Counted from the stretch's first letter, positions 8,172 through 17,853 are shown. The stretch is DNA of 64,000 nt from DAOUJH01 sp965248955 (GCA_965248955.1 OZ252212.1:1860001-1924000); one strand, 5' to 3'. The notes: generated by a model not told the origin, from the letters alone. Translations and numbers: made by a program.

Positions 8172-9317
8172 ATGAAAGGAGTGGTTCAAAGAGGTTCGCT
8201 GGCGCTGCTGGCGGCGGTTGTGGCGCTATCGGCGTGGGTGGGTGTGTCAGAACAGGGGAATACGGCGCTGAGGACGGCGCTGTTCGTCCCGGAAATAGTC
8301 GGCAGAATACCGGTGAAACTTCAACCGTATCTGGTGAAGGAACCCCTGTACCAACGGGGCGTGTTCCAAGCGGAGGACGGTAGGCTGATAGAGATGGACC
8401 TCTACACGCCCGACAACGATGCGACGCACCCGGCCGTGGTGCTCTTCTTTGGGGTCATACCGGCAAGCCGCGACGACCCAAGGATAGTGAACCTGGCCAA
8501 TGGGCTGGCGCGTTCCGGAATGGTTGTTCTCATACCGTGGTCGGAGGTGATGCTGACCGAGCGCAGAATGGAACCGGAGGCCGTGGAGATAGTGGCGTCG
8601 GCGTACCTGTTTCTAGAGGATATGGAAGGGGTCGACAATGAGCAGATAGGGCTTGCCGGGTTCTGTGTTGGGGCGTCCTTTGCGGCGCTGGCGGCACAGG
8701 ATGAACGGATCAGTGACAGAGTGGCGTATGCCAACCTGTTCGGGGCGTACTATGATGCCCGTGACCTGATGGTGTCGGTGGCAAGCCGGAGCCGGGAGTA
8801 CGACGGCTCTATACGGCCCTGGCAGCCAAGAGACGATACCCAGGAGGTCTTTACGCGGCACCTGATAGAGGCGCTGCCGGATGTGGAGGAGCAGGAGGCT
8901 CTGAGTCGAGTATTCATGGACGGCGAGCCGGATCCGGGTGATCTGCCGGACTCGCTTTCCGAGTATGGCCAGGTGGCTTACCGCCTGCTGTCCGGGGTGG
9001 ACAAGGACGAAGCGGAAGAGCTGCTGCAGCAGTTGCCGGAGAGCTTCCTGGAGGAGTTGAAATCCATTTCTCCCAGCACCCGGATAGACCGGTTGAAAGC
9101 GCCGGTGCTGCTGATGCACGATAGGGAGGATACGGCTATTCCAGCCGTGGAATCTAAGCGTATGGCGGAATCACTGGCGGTGGGAAGCGTGTACTACACG
9201 GAATTCTCCATATTCCAGCACGTTGACCCAACGCGGCAGGTGCCGTTTCCTGAACTGATGAGGGAGATGTGGAAGCTGTACCTGCACATGTACAACGTGA
9301 TGAGGCTGGCGGCTTAA
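8172..9317 (+). CDS. Dienelactone hydrolase-like alpha/beta hydrolase, membrane-anchored
   Basis: This 381-residue protein has an N-terminal hydrophobic segment (about 7-25; GSLALLAAVVALSAWVGV) that could be a signal anchor. The alpha/beta-hydrolase core shows PAVVLFFG, the nucleophile elbow GLAGFCVGAS with Cys in the nucleophile position as in dienelactone hydrolases, the acid HDREDTAIP, and the His in FQHVDP. A helical cap insertion lies between about 215 and 310. The natural ester or lactone substrate is not evident. The start has no strong SD. It stands alone between a frameshifted gene on the other strand and an EVE gene. Confidence 0.8.
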   Translation: MKGVVQRGSLALLAAVVALSAWVGVSEQGNTALRTALFVPEIVGRIPVKLQPYLVKEPLYQRGVFQAEDGRLIEMDLYTPDNDATHPAVVLFFGVIPASRDDPRIVNLANGLARSGMVVLIPWSEVMLTERRMEPEAVEIVASAYLFLEDMEGVDNEQIGLAGFCVGASFAALAAQDERISDRVAYANLFGAYYDARDLMVSVASRSREYDGSIRPWQPRDDTQEVFTRHLIEALPDVEEQEALSRVFMDGEPDPGDLPDSLSEYGQVAYRLLSGVDKDEAEELLQQLPESFLEELKSISPSTRIDRLKAPVLLMHDREDTAIPAVESKRMAESLAVGSVYYTEFSIFQHVDPTRQVPFPELMREMWKLYLHMYNVMRLAA

Positions 9318-9324
9318 AGTACGG

Positions 9325-9353
9325 TTGGTTGGGACTTGGAGTCATGCTAGAAT
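9325..9353 (+). promoter_or_regulatory. Promoter of the EVE gene
   Basis: TTGGTT (9325-9330), 17 bases, TAGAAT (9348-9353) with an extended TGC immediately before the -10. It lies 36 bases upstream of the TTG start at 9389. Confidence 0.5.
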
Positions 9354-9388
9354 AGGCCGTAGCCGTTAACCTAATCCGGAGACGTGAA

Positions 9389-9886
9389 TTGCCCAGAAAC
9401 TACTGGATGGTAGTGCTCACTCCTGAGAACTATCTGGTTACCAAGGAGAAGGAGTTCAAAGTCCAGGGGCTTAAAACCTCGCAGCGGAAGAAAGCTCAGC
9501 GCATAGAAGTGGGCGACCGCATGTTGTTTTACATTAGCCGCATGCAGGTGTTTGCCGCCGCGGCCACGGTGACTTCCACCTTCTTTGAAGATCACAGCAA
9601 ACTGTGGAAGGACTACGACTCTGAAGAGGACTTCCCGTACAGGGTGAATGTAGAGTCCAACGTGGTCTTGGAAGAAGAGCAGTTCATAGATGCGCACCAA
9701 GTGGCGCCACGCATGGACTTCGTGAAGAAGTGGATTCCGGAGTGGTGGCCGCTGGCCTTTATCGGAGACCTGCACATAATTCCCAAGAAGGACCTGACCA
9801 TGATTGAAGACGAGATGAAGAAGATCACGTCCCGTGCAGGACGAAGAAGGGGCAGGTCCAGGCGCAGGTTGGGCGCCAGAGTTTAG
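9389..9886 (+). CDS. EVE domain protein
   Basis: This 165-residue protein starts at TTG 9389 and begins RNYWMVVLTPENY, the typical EVE/PUA-like opening. GDRMLFYISRMQVFAAAATV forms the central strands, and a basic C-terminal tail (RRRGRSRRR) follows. EVE domains bind modified nucleotides in RNA or DNA; family knowledge links them to RNA modification and, when fused, to restriction. No nuclease is fused here, and the basic tail may add nucleic-acid binding. A promoter lies directly upstream, and the gene ends 9 bases before the convergent GYD-like gene. Confidence 0.82.
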   Translation: MPRNYWMVVLTPENYLVTKEKEFKVQGLKTSQRKKAQRIEVGDRMLFYISRMQVFAAAATVTSTFFEDHSKLWKDYDSEEDFPYRVNVESNVVLEEEQFIDAHQVAPRMDFVKKWIPEWWPLAFIGDLHIIPKKDLTMIEDEMKKITSRAGRRRGRSRRRLGARV

Positions 9887-9895
9887 GGGGATTCC

Positions 9896-10231
9896 CTATA
9901 TGGGTTTGCCCGCCACCACGCGCTCCTTCTGTGCCTCTGTCACTACGGGAACAACCGTTACGTTAGAGCCGGTCTTCTCCGCCAGCCTTCCATAGAGCTT
10001 TTCCGCGTCGGAGTCCTCTCTGCCGTGGAAGATGAATACCATATCGGCGTCACCCTTCGTCCAGAAAACGCCGATGAAGGTTCCTCCGCCCAGGCCGGGA
10101 TCGGCAACGGCTTCACCTCGAGCCTCAATATCGCCGGCCCGGGCCAGCTCGCGGGCTATATCGTCCGCGACAAGCTGCTGCTCTCCGAACCTGGGGCCGC
10201 TGAACCTCAGCAATCCTACGTAGTCGGGCAT
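9896..10231 (-). CDS. Small GYD-like protein, third gene of a three-gene operon
   Basis: This 111-residue soluble protein of unknown function begins MPDYVGLLRFSGPRFGEQQL and later has a DADMVFIFHG strand and a helix before VTVVPVV. This layout parallels the GYD-like protein two genes upstream (MGLMKYN..., DLDMLFVLEA, VSVMPAM), so the two look like distant paralogs with a ferredoxin-like fold. It follows the DUF1028 gene by 10 bases, so co-expression is very likely. No catalytic motif is visible. Confidence 0.7.
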   Translation of the reverse strand: MPDYVGLLRFSGPRFGEQQLVADDIARELARAGDIEARGEAVADPGLGGGTFIGVFWTKGDADMVFIFHGREDSDAEKLYGRLAEKTGSNVTVVPVVTEAQKERVVAGKPI

Positions 10232-10241
10232 TGGAACCTCC

Positions 10242-10928
10242 TTAGATCATGTTTGGATACAGTATGGGGAACCCGCTGGTGCCCTGCATCTCCGGCCACG
10301 TCCTATCGTGGTACTGGGGGTATATCATGCGGTACGCCTTGACCGCGGCGCGAAGCTCAGAGATGGCGTTGTGATGGTCGTCTACGCGCACGTCCAGGAA
10401 GGGGTTGGCATCGGAACGCTTCCAGTGGATCTGGATGGCGGCGGCCTGCCTGCCCCTGGCGTCGCCCCCGACTTCGTCGGCGGCTTCGTGGCATCTGATG
10501 AGACGCTCTTCCAGGGGAAGCCCGCTGCCCTCGGTGGCCTCGAAGGTATCTCCGAATGCGTCCGCGACTTCTGGTCCGTACTTGGTTCCGGCGTAGCAGG
10601 CGTAGTTAGTGCCTAATCTCTCGCCAACGTTGCCGGAGCCGTACCCCTGAGATACCCAGACCGCGGGCGTACCGGCGCGGTCCAGCAAGCAATAGGCGCC
10701 CTGCTCGTCGCTCACGCTCTTCAAGGCTTCCATGGCCTCTTTGGCGGGGAATCCCAGCATCAGCAAGGCTATGGCGCGCCGGCGCTGCGTTTCAACGCCG
10801 CTGCTGCCCATCATTCCCACTTCGCCCATGCCCCTGAGCACGCGGGAACCCACCGCGGGATTCTTGGTTACCACCAGTCCGCCAAACTGGCCGGTATTGG
10901 GGTCGTGACCAATTAGGGTTATTGTCAT
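10242..10928 (-). CDS. DUF1028 protein (Ntn-hydrolase-like)
   Basis: This 228-residue protein matches DUF1028. It opens ITLIGHDPNTGQFGGLVVTKNPAVG, has a Gly-rich MMGSSGVETQ segment, CLLDRAGTPAVW, and the conserved C-terminal DVRVDDHHNAISELR. The family resembles Ntn-hydrolases and is often found beside amidohydrolases and peptidases; no reaction is established. It sits between two GYD-like genes with 13- and 10-base gaps, forming a tight operon. No signal peptide is present. Confidence 0.85.
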   Translation of the reverse strand: MTITLIGHDPNTGQFGGLVVTKNPAVGSRVLRGMGEVGMMGSSGVETQRRRAIALLMLGFPAKEAMEALKSVSDEQGAYCLLDRAGTPAVWVSQGYGSGNVGERLGTNYACYAGTKYGPEVADAFGDTFEATEGSGLPLEERLIRCHEAADEVGGDARGRQAAAIQIHWKRSDANPFLDVRVDDHHNAISELRAAVKAYRMIYPQYHDRTWPEMQGTSGFPILYPNMI

Positions 10929-10941
10929 TGAAGTCCTCCTC

Positions 10942-11253
10942 CTACAGTTTCCCCTGTATGTCCAGCTCTTTTTCCCATCTAATCATGGCGGGCATTACGC
11001 TTACCGTTGCGTTCTGTCTATCTGCCAGGGTGCGGAAGATATTGTGAGCGGTATCCGCATCAGGGGCTTCCAGAACAAAGAGCATGTCCAGGTCACGGTT
11101 TTCACCGTGGTTCCATACCATAGTCAGGTAGTGAGCGCGCCCTCCCCCCAGCTCCTCGGCTACTGCTCTCGCTGCCCGTCCTGTGGCCAGCTCGTCCTCG
11201 CCCGAACGTTTACAAGACTCGTTGTATTTCATCAAACCCATGAAACTCGCCAA
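10942..11253 (-). CDS. GYD-like small protein, first gene of the operon
   Basis: This 103-residue protein starts at TTG 11253, chosen because AAAGGAGG lies about six bases upstream and translation then begins (L)ASFMGLMKYNESCKRSG, as expected for GYD-type proteins. Longer upstream reading frames have no family match. The core is YLTMVWNHGENRDLDMLFVLEAPD, then a helix with IFRTLADRQ and a final strand VSVMPAM. Function is unknown. It leads the GYD/DUF1028/GYD operon, which diverges from the BNR gene pair. Confidence 0.7.
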   Translation of the reverse strand: MASFMGLMKYNESCKRSGEDELATGRAARAVAEELGGGRAHYLTMVWNHGENRDLDMLFVLEAPDADTAHNIFRTLADRQNATVSVMPAMIRWEKELDIQGKL

Positions 11254-11286
11254 GCTGCGCCTCCTTTCATACAAGACATGGCGTCT

Positions 11287-11292
11287 ATTATA
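11287..11292 (-). promoter_or_regulatory. Probable -10 box of the GYD/DUF1028 operon
   Basis: A perfect TATAAT on the minus strand lies 33 bases upstream of the TTG start at 11253. No convincing -35 hexamer is seen at 16-18 bases, so this is tentative. Confidence 0.3.
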
Positions 11293-11486
11293 TACGGAAT
11301 CGCCATGGAATGGAGGGATGGCAATGGCCGTCTCGTTCGTTATGCCCGCGCGGACGCAGAGGCGGACACACACCAGGATGGGATGAGGGCGGTTTGTTGA
11401 CTCGCTGGCATGCAGCCAATATCATCTGCCACGTCCGGCTGGCATCCCGCGAGCTTTCTGGCTGAATCTTGCAGAGGTGAAATGAA

Positions 11487-14400
11487 ATGGCTGTTGACCA
11501 CGCCCTATATCAGGCAATGCAGTATCGCTCCATTGGCCCCTTCCGCGGCGGCCGTGTGCTGGCCGTGGTCGGAGACCCCGTAGACCAGGCTACGTTTTAT
11601 TTCGGCGCCTGCTCGGGCGGGCTGTGGAAAACGGACGACGCCGGAGTGTTCTGGCACAACATATCTGACGGCTATTTCAAGACGGCGTCCGTTGGCGCCA
11701 TAGCCGTTTCCGACTCCGATCCAAACGTGATCTACGTTGGCATGGGGGAGGCCTGCATTCGGAGCAATGTCACGCACGGCGACGGCGTGTACAAGTCGAC
11801 CGACGCGGGGAAGACCTGGATGCATCTGGGACTGGAGGACACCCGGCACATTGGACGGGTGCGTGTGCATCCACAGAATCCGGACATAGTCTACGTGGCG
11901 GCGCTGGGGCACGCCTTTGGACCCAACGAAGAGAGGGGGGTGTTTCGCTCCGAGAACGGGGGCAGAACGTGGGACAAGGTTCTCTACAAGAGTGAGCGCG
12001 CCGGGGCCATAGACCTCTCTTTGGATCCCAACAATCCGCGCATCATATACGCTTCCATATACCAAGCTAGGCGGTATCCCTACACCGTTGTAAGCGGCGG
12101 TGCCGACAGCGGACTGTGGCGTTCGGTCGATGGAGGGGACTCCTGGGAGGAGATAACGGAGAGCCCCGGCCTGCCGGGAAAGCCGCTGGGGCGCATAGGG
12201 GTGGCCGTTTCGCCCGCCCGGAGCGGCAGGGTCTGGTGTCTGATAGAGCACGATGACGGCGGCCTCTTCAGGTCCGATGACGGAGGCAAGACGTGGGCGC
12301 TTACCTCTAACGACGACAATCTACGCAGACGTCACTTCTACTATACCCACGTCTTTGCCCACCCCACTGATCCCGATACCTGCTACGTGCTGAGCGGCCG
12401 CAACTGGAAGTCCACCGATGGAGGGCGTACCTTCACCAGGTTCACCACTCCCCACGACGACGACCACGATATGTGGATAGACCCTAAGAACCCGCGGCGT
12501 ATCATCCATGCCAACGACGAGGGAGCCAGCATTTCATTCAACGACGGAGCATCTTGGACAAGGCTGGAAAACCAGCCCACGGGACAGTTCTACCACGTGA
12601 CTACGGACACCAATTTCCCCTACAGGGTCTACGGCACACAGCAGGACGGCAGCTCTATCAGCATTCCCAGCCGGTCGGCCACGGGCGCGATAACCCAGAC
12701 CGATTGGTACTGCGTGGGCGGCGGTGAGGCCGGCTACGTGGCCGTCAGACCGGACGACCCCAACATAGTGTACGCGGCACACAGCGGCGGCGGCCCCATG
12801 AGCAGATACGATAGAAGGACGGGGCAGGGCCTCGACGTCAAAGTGTGGCCGGAGCGGGCCAGCAATCTTGCCCCGGAGAATCTGAAGTACCGCTTCCAGT
12901 GGACCTTCCCCATCGTGATTTCGCCACACGACCCCAATGTTCTCTACGCGGCGGGGAACCACGTTTTCCGCTCCACCACGGACGGAGCAAGCTGGGATGA
13001 AATCAGCCCCGACCTGACCCGCAACGACGTGAAGCGTGGCGACGCATCGGAAAGGGCGCCGGCCGAGGGATTGCCGCCGTGCACCATCTTCGCCTTCGAT
13101 GAGTCGAAGGTGGAGATGGGGGTGCTATGGGCGGGGTCCGACGACGGCCTAGTGCACGTTTCGCGGGACAACGGGGGGACGTGGAAGAACGTAACGCCTC
13201 CCGGCCTGCCCCAATGGTCGCTGGTCAGCATAATAGATCCGTCGCCTCACGATGCGGCTACGGCATACGTGGCGGCGGCAGCTTACAAGCTGGACGACTA
13301 CCACCCGTATCTATTCAAGACCGGTGACTACGGTGAGACCTGGACGCAAATAACGGACGGCATCCCAGACAACGATTTCACTAGAGTGATCAGAGAAGAC
13401 CCCGCAAGACGGGGACTGCTCTATGCGGGCACTGAAACCGGCATATACGTCTCCTTTGATGACGGAGGCAACTGGCAGTCGCTGCAACTGAACCTTCCCG
13501 TGGTGCCCATCCACGACTTCGTCATAAAGGACAACGATCTTGTGGTCGCCACGCATGGCAGGGCTTTCTGGATACTGGACGACCTTACGCCGCTTCATCA
13601 AATCAGCGAGGAGTCTTCCCAAGCATCGGCCATTCTCTACAAACCAAGAGAGGGATACAGGTTCCCCATGTGGCGGCCTCTGCGCCCGGACGCCTCATCG
13701 GTGGCGGGCATGAACTACGACCGCGGCGCAGGGCCGGTCATCTTCTCCTGGTACACGGAAAAAGACGCCGAGGGCAACCTGGTGAAGCAGACGTACATGG
13801 ACGCGGGTCAGAACCCTCCTGACGGGGTGGTGGTGTACTACTTCTTCAAGGAGGAACCGGAGGGGGAAGTGACGCTTACCGTCTTAGACAAGGAAGGCAA
13901 CACGGTGAACGCATTCCGCAGCAAGGAGGAGTGCTCGGATTACAAGGGGCCGTTCTTGTCCAAGAAAGCGGGCATGAACCGGTTCCTATGGAACATGCGC
14001 CACGCAGATGCGGAGACCGTGCCCGGGGACGAGACAGTCGGCGGGCTGGACGAAAGCGTGAACGGGCCCATGGCGGTCCCTGGAAATTATGAAGTGAGGC
14101 TCCAGGCCAACGGCCAGACGTTGAGCCAGTGGTGTGAGGTGAAGAAGAACCCGTTGAACCAGTCCACCCATCAGGATCTGGAGGCGCAGCACCATCTTCT
14201 CATGGAGATCAGGGACAAGGTATCGGAGATATCCGGGGCGGTGGTGCGATTGCGGAAGGTTCGCGGCCAGGTGGAAGTCTGGTTGGAACGGTTCGGCGGT
14301 CGTGAAGAGTCCAAGCAGGCGGAAGAAATGGGGGAGGCCCTCAAAGAAAAGCTCTGCCAGATTGAGGGCGAACTGATACATGTGCCAGCCCCCGGAGCGC

Positions 14401-14624
14401 CCAGCTTGGATGCCGTCGTGAAGCTCTACTCCAAGCTTCCCGCGCTGAACTCGGTGATTGCCAGTGCGGACTACGCGCCTACAAAGCAAGCCGTGGAAAC
14501 TTACCAGGACATCGCGGGCCGGGTCGACGCGCAGATCATCCTGCTGAACAATGCGCTGGAGCAGGACGTGCCGGAGTTCAACCGGATGGTTGGCGGGCTG
14601 AACATTGAGCCGGTGACGGCTTGA
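11487..14624 (+). CDS. BNR/Vps10-like beta-propeller protein 1
   Basis: This is a 1045-residue protein. The N-terminal ~690 residues carry repeated Asp-box/BNR motifs of the form S-x-D-x-G-x-T-W: STDAGKTW, SENGGRTW, SVDGGDSW, SDDGGKTW, STDGGRTF, SRDNGGTW and SFDDGGNW. They open with the characteristic RSIGPFRGGRVLAV. This is the sortilin/Vps10-type propeller often annotated as glycosyl hydrolase, although no hydrolase activity is proven. Residues ~770-1045 form a beta domain (GNYEVRLQANG) followed by helices. There is no signal peptide or lipobox, unlike many relatives, so a cytosolic location is inferred. A near-identical-length paralog follows after 22 bases, surely in the same operon. SD is GAGGTG. 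Confidence 0.82.
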   Translation: MAVDHALYQAMQYRSIGPFRGGRVLAVVGDPVDQATFYFGACSGGLWKTDDAGVFWHNISDGYFKTASVGAIAVSDSDPNVIYVGMGEACIRSNVTHGDGVYKSTDAGKTWMHLGLEDTRHIGRVRVHPQNPDIVYVAALGHAFGPNEERGVFRSENGGRTWDKVLYKSERAGAIDLSLDPNNPRIIYASIYQARRYPYTVVSGGADSGLWRSVDGGDSWEEITESPGLPGKPLGRIGVAVSPARSGRVWCLIEHDDGGLFRSDDGGKTWALTSNDDNLRRRHFYYTHVFAHPTDPDTCYVLSGRNWKSTDGGRTFTRFTTPHDDDHDMWIDPKNPRRIIHANDEGASISFNDGASWTRLENQPTGQFYHVTTDTNFPYRVYGTQQDGSSISIPSRSATGAITQTDWYCVGGGEAGYVAVRPDDPNIVYAAHSGGGPMSRYDRRTGQGLDVKVWPERASNLAPENLKYRFQWTFPIVISPHDPNVLYAAGNHVFRSTTDGASWDEISPDLTRNDVKRGDASERAPAEGLPPCTIFAFDESKVEMGVLWAGSDDGLVHVSRDNGGTWKNVTPPGLPQWSLVSIIDPSPHDAATAYVAAAAYKLDDYHPYLFKTGDYGETWTQITDGIPDNDFTRVIREDPARRGLLYAGTETGIYVSFDDGGNWQSLQLNLPVVPIHDFVIKDNDLVVATHGRAFWILDDLTPLHQISEESSQASAILYKPREGYRFPMWRPLRPDASSVAGMNYDRGAGPVIFSWYTEKDAEGNLVKQTYMDAGQNPPDGVVVYYFFKEEPEGEVTLTVLDKEGNTVNAFRSKEECSDYKGPFLSKKAGMNRFLWNMRHADAETVPGDETVGGLDESVNGPMAVPGNYEVRLQANGQTLSQWCEVKKNPLNQSTHQDLEAQHHLLMEIRDKVSEISGAVVRLRKVRGQVEVWLERFGGREESKQAEEMGEALKEKLCQIEGELIHVPAPGAPSLDAVVKLYSKLPALNSVIASADYAPTKQAVETYQDIAGRVDAQIILLNNALEQDVPEFNRMVGGLNIEPVTA

Positions 14625-14646
14625 AGATACGGGGAGGGATGAAATC

Positions 14647-17600
14647 ATGACAACGGTAGATGCCTCATTACTTCAGGCGCTGGAATGGCGCAGTGTTGGG
14701 CCGTTCAGGGGAGGCCGCGTTCTTGCCGTGGCGGGTGATCCCGGCAACCTGGCTACGTTCTACTACGGATGCTGCGGTGGAGGCGTGTGGAAGACCACCA
14801 ACGGCGGCGTTTTCTGGGAAAATATCTCGGACGGCTATTTCAAAACGGGAGCGGTGGGCGCTATAGCCGTCTCAGAGGCCGATCCTAACGTAATCTACGT
14901 GGGGATGGGTGAGGCCTGTCTCAGGGGCAACATATCTCACGGAGACGGGGTCTACAGGTCCACGGACAAAGGGAAGAGCTGGACGCATCTGGGGCTGGAA
15001 GACACGCGTCACATCGGGAGGGTGCGAGTTCATCCAAAAGACCCTGATACTGTCTACGTGGCTGCCCTGGGTCACGCCTTCGGGCCCAACGAAGAACGCG
15101 GCGTCTTCCGCTCCAGGGATGGAGGCAAGAGCTGGGAGAAGGTGCTCTACAAGAGCAACGACGCAGGCGCCGTCGATCTCTCCATAGACTTGACCAATCC
15201 CAGGGTGCTCTACGCTGCAATCTGGGAGGCCAGACGCCTCCCCTACGACATAAGAAGCGGCGGTTCCGGCAGCGGGCTTTGGCGTTCCAGGGACGGTGGG
15301 GATGACTGGGAAGATATCTCCACCGCTCCGGGTTTGCCAAGAGGGGTAATGGGCCGCATAGGCGTGGCTTCCTCTCCGGCCAGACAGGGCCGCGTCTGGG
15401 CCTTGATAGAGGCGGAGAATGGAGGGATGTTCCGCTCGGACGACGGCGGCGAAACCTGGGAGAAGACCTCTGATCATCGGGAGTTGCTCAGCAGGCCGTT
15501 CTACTACACGCACACCTTCGCCCACCCCACCGATCCGGATACCTGCTACGTTCTGAGCAACCGCAACTGGAAGTCAACCGACGGCGGTCGGACTTTTTCC
15601 AGGTTCCTCACCCCGCACGACGACAACCACGACATGTGGATAGACCCCGCCAACCCCGACCGCATGGTCCACGGCAACGATGAAGGAGCCAGCGTTTCTT
15701 ACAACGGCGGAGAGACCTGGACGCGGCTTGACAATCAGCCTACGTCGCAGTTTTATCACGTGATCACGGACAGCCAGTTCCCCTACAGGATATACGGAGC
15801 ACAGCAGGACTGCAGCACTATATCCATACCAAGCAGGTCGCATAGCGGCGCCATAACCAGCAACGATTGGTATGCCGTTGGGGGAGGGGAGAGCGGCTAT
15901 ATAGCAGTCCGCTCGGATGATCCCAATATCGTCTATGCCGGTCATCACGTCAACGGAAGGATCACCCGGTACGACCATCGTACGGGACAGGGCCGGGATA
16001 TCAAGGTATGGCCGGAAGCCGCTATGGGATGGGGAGCCAAGGACGTCAAGTACCGGTTCCAGTGGACGTTCCCCATTGTGCTGTCTCCCCACGATCCGAA
16101 CGTTCTCTACGTGACCGGCAACCACGTCTTCCGTACAACCAACGAAGGCTCCAGCTGGGACGTTGTCAGTCCGGACCTGACCCGCAACGACACTTCCAAG
16201 ATGGAGGCGCCGGGCGGGCCGGTTACAAAAGAGTTCACCAACGTTGAGTATTACGGAACGGTGTTCACCTTTGCCGAGTCTCCGGTGCTGAATGGAGTGT
16301 TGTGGGCAGGCTCCGACGACGGCTTGGTGCACGTCTCGCGGGACAACGGGGAGACGTGGCAAAACGTAACGCCTCCCGACCTGCCGGAATGGGCCTTGAT
16401 CAGCATAGTTGAGCCGTCGCCTCATGACGCGGCGACTGCATATTTTGCTGCCACCCGTTACAAATCCGATGATTTCACTCCGTATTTGTACAGGACGCAC
16501 GACTACGGCGAAACCTGGCAGCGGATCACCGGCGGATTGCCGGACGACGACTTCACCAGAGTCATCCGTGAGGACCCGTCCAAGCCGGGTCTTCTCTATG
16601 CCGGCACGGAGACCGGCGTGTACGTCTCTTTTGACGATGGGGAGAACTGGCAATCACTGCAACAGAACCTGCCGGCAGTCCCTATCCACGATTTCGTCAT
16701 CAAAGAGAACGATTTGGTGGTGGCTACCCACGGGCGTTCTTTCTGGGTGCTGGATGATCTCACCCCTCTGCAAGAAATAACGGATGGCCTTGCCAAAGCC
16801 GAGGCGCATTTGTTCAAACCAAGGACGGCGTACAGGTTCCCCGTGCGGCGAGGAGGTCTCGGCGGCAGTGAGGGGCGCAACTACGATAGGGGAGACGGAG
16901 CCATAATCTTCAGCTGGGACCAGACCACGTCGCCGGAGGGACAGCCCATCCGCCGGTTCCTGGACGCCGGGGCAAACCCGCCGGACGGCGTCACGGTCAG
17001 CTACTACCTTGGACAAGAGCCGGAGGACGATGTGCTCCTCACTTTTGAGGATCAGCGTGGCGAAGTCATCAAGTCCTTTTCCAGTTCGCTGAGCAGTGCG
17101 AACAAGGATGACCTACGGGCGCCGGCCGGACAGGGCCTGAACAGGTTCATCTGGGACATGCGGTATCCCGACGCGGTCAAGTACTCCAGCAGCGTGGGGG
17201 CGGAAGGATACTTCTCCACGATGAGGGGCCCCATGGCGCCTCCCGGCGCCTACACCGTCGCTTTGTCCGTGGCGGGCAAGAGGTGGACGCAAACCTTAGA
17301 GATAAGGAAGAATCCTCTCATAACAGCAAGCCAGGATGACATAGAGGCGGAATTCCAATTGCTGCTGCAGATCAGGGACAAGGTTTCAGAGTCCCAGGAG
17401 ACGGTGCGCCGCCTGCAGAGCATTCGCAATCAGTTGGAAGGCTGGGTGCGCCGCACTGAAGGAACGCCGGCCCACGAGCCCGTAGGCAAGGCGGCGGAAG
17501 GGATCAAAGAAAAGCTGAGCGCAATTGAGGAAGAGCTGGCCAGGACTGCTCCCGGCCAGCCGATGAAGCTGGGCGACAAGCTGGCTGGCCTGAGCGTGAT

Positions 17601-17772
17601 AGTTGCCAGCGCTGACGAGAGGCCGACGCAGCAGTCCTACGATGTGTTCCGGGACGTCGGGGCTCGCGTTGACCTACAGACCGACAGTCTACGGCGGATA
17701 GAGGAGTACGATCTGCCTCAATTCATAGAGGTGCTGAACGAGTTGGGTGTGCCGTCCCTCAAATCTGCCTAG
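14647..17772 (+). CDS. BNR/Vps10-like beta-propeller protein 2
   Basis: This 1041-residue tandem paralog of the preceding gene is collinear from the WRSVGPFRGGRVLAVAGDP opening through the late IRDKVSE helix. Asp boxes include STDKGKSW, SRDGGKSW, SRDGGDDW, SDDGGETW, STDGGRTF, SRDNGETW and SFDDGENW. The C-terminal part again has an Ig-like segment (GAYTVALSVAGKRW) and coiled-coil-prone helices. No signal peptide is seen. GGGAGG precedes the ATG by a good distance. The pair is probably an old tandem duplication, because many positions differ throughout. Role unknown; binding or cleavage of peptides or glycans is possible. Confidence 0.82.
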   Translation: MTTVDASLLQALEWRSVGPFRGGRVLAVAGDPGNLATFYYGCCGGGVWKTTNGGVFWENISDGYFKTGAVGAIAVSEADPNVIYVGMGEACLRGNISHGDGVYRSTDKGKSWTHLGLEDTRHIGRVRVHPKDPDTVYVAALGHAFGPNEERGVFRSRDGGKSWEKVLYKSNDAGAVDLSIDLTNPRVLYAAIWEARRLPYDIRSGGSGSGLWRSRDGGDDWEDISTAPGLPRGVMGRIGVASSPARQGRVWALIEAENGGMFRSDDGGETWEKTSDHRELLSRPFYYTHTFAHPTDPDTCYVLSNRNWKSTDGGRTFSRFLTPHDDNHDMWIDPANPDRMVHGNDEGASVSYNGGETWTRLDNQPTSQFYHVITDSQFPYRIYGAQQDCSTISIPSRSHSGAITSNDWYAVGGGESGYIAVRSDDPNIVYAGHHVNGRITRYDHRTGQGRDIKVWPEAAMGWGAKDVKYRFQWTFPIVLSPHDPNVLYVTGNHVFRTTNEGSSWDVVSPDLTRNDTSKMEAPGGPVTKEFTNVEYYGTVFTFAESPVLNGVLWAGSDDGLVHVSRDNGETWQNVTPPDLPEWALISIVEPSPHDAATAYFAATRYKSDDFTPYLYRTHDYGETWQRITGGLPDDDFTRVIREDPSKPGLLYAGTETGVYVSFDDGENWQSLQQNLPAVPIHDFVIKENDLVVATHGRSFWVLDDLTPLQEITDGLAKAEAHLFKPRTAYRFPVRRGGLGGSEGRNYDRGDGAIIFSWDQTTSPEGQPIRRFLDAGANPPDGVTVSYYLGQEPEDDVLLTFEDQRGEVIKSFSSSLSSANKDDLRAPAGQGLNRFIWDMRYPDAVKYSSSVGAEGYFSTMRGPMAPPGAYTVALSVAGKRWTQTLEIRKNPLITASQDDIEAEFQLLLQIRDKVSESQETVRRLQSIRNQLEGWVRRTEGTPAHEPVGKAAEGIKEKLSAIEEELARTAPGQPMKLGDKLAGLSVIVASADERPTQQSYDVFRDVGARVDLQTDSLRRIEEYDLPQFIEVLNELGVPSLKSA

Positions 17773-17853
17773 CGCCCTTGCTCTATTGACATAGGTATGG
17801 ACGTATGTTGTCATATGTAAGCAGTTCTACCGTTCAAGCTTATGGAGGGTGCG

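Noticed and set aside
17786..17820. Promoter with TTGACA before the first binding lipoprotein
   Set aside because: The -35 is perfect, but no acceptable -10 hexamer is found at 16-18 bases, so I do not call it.
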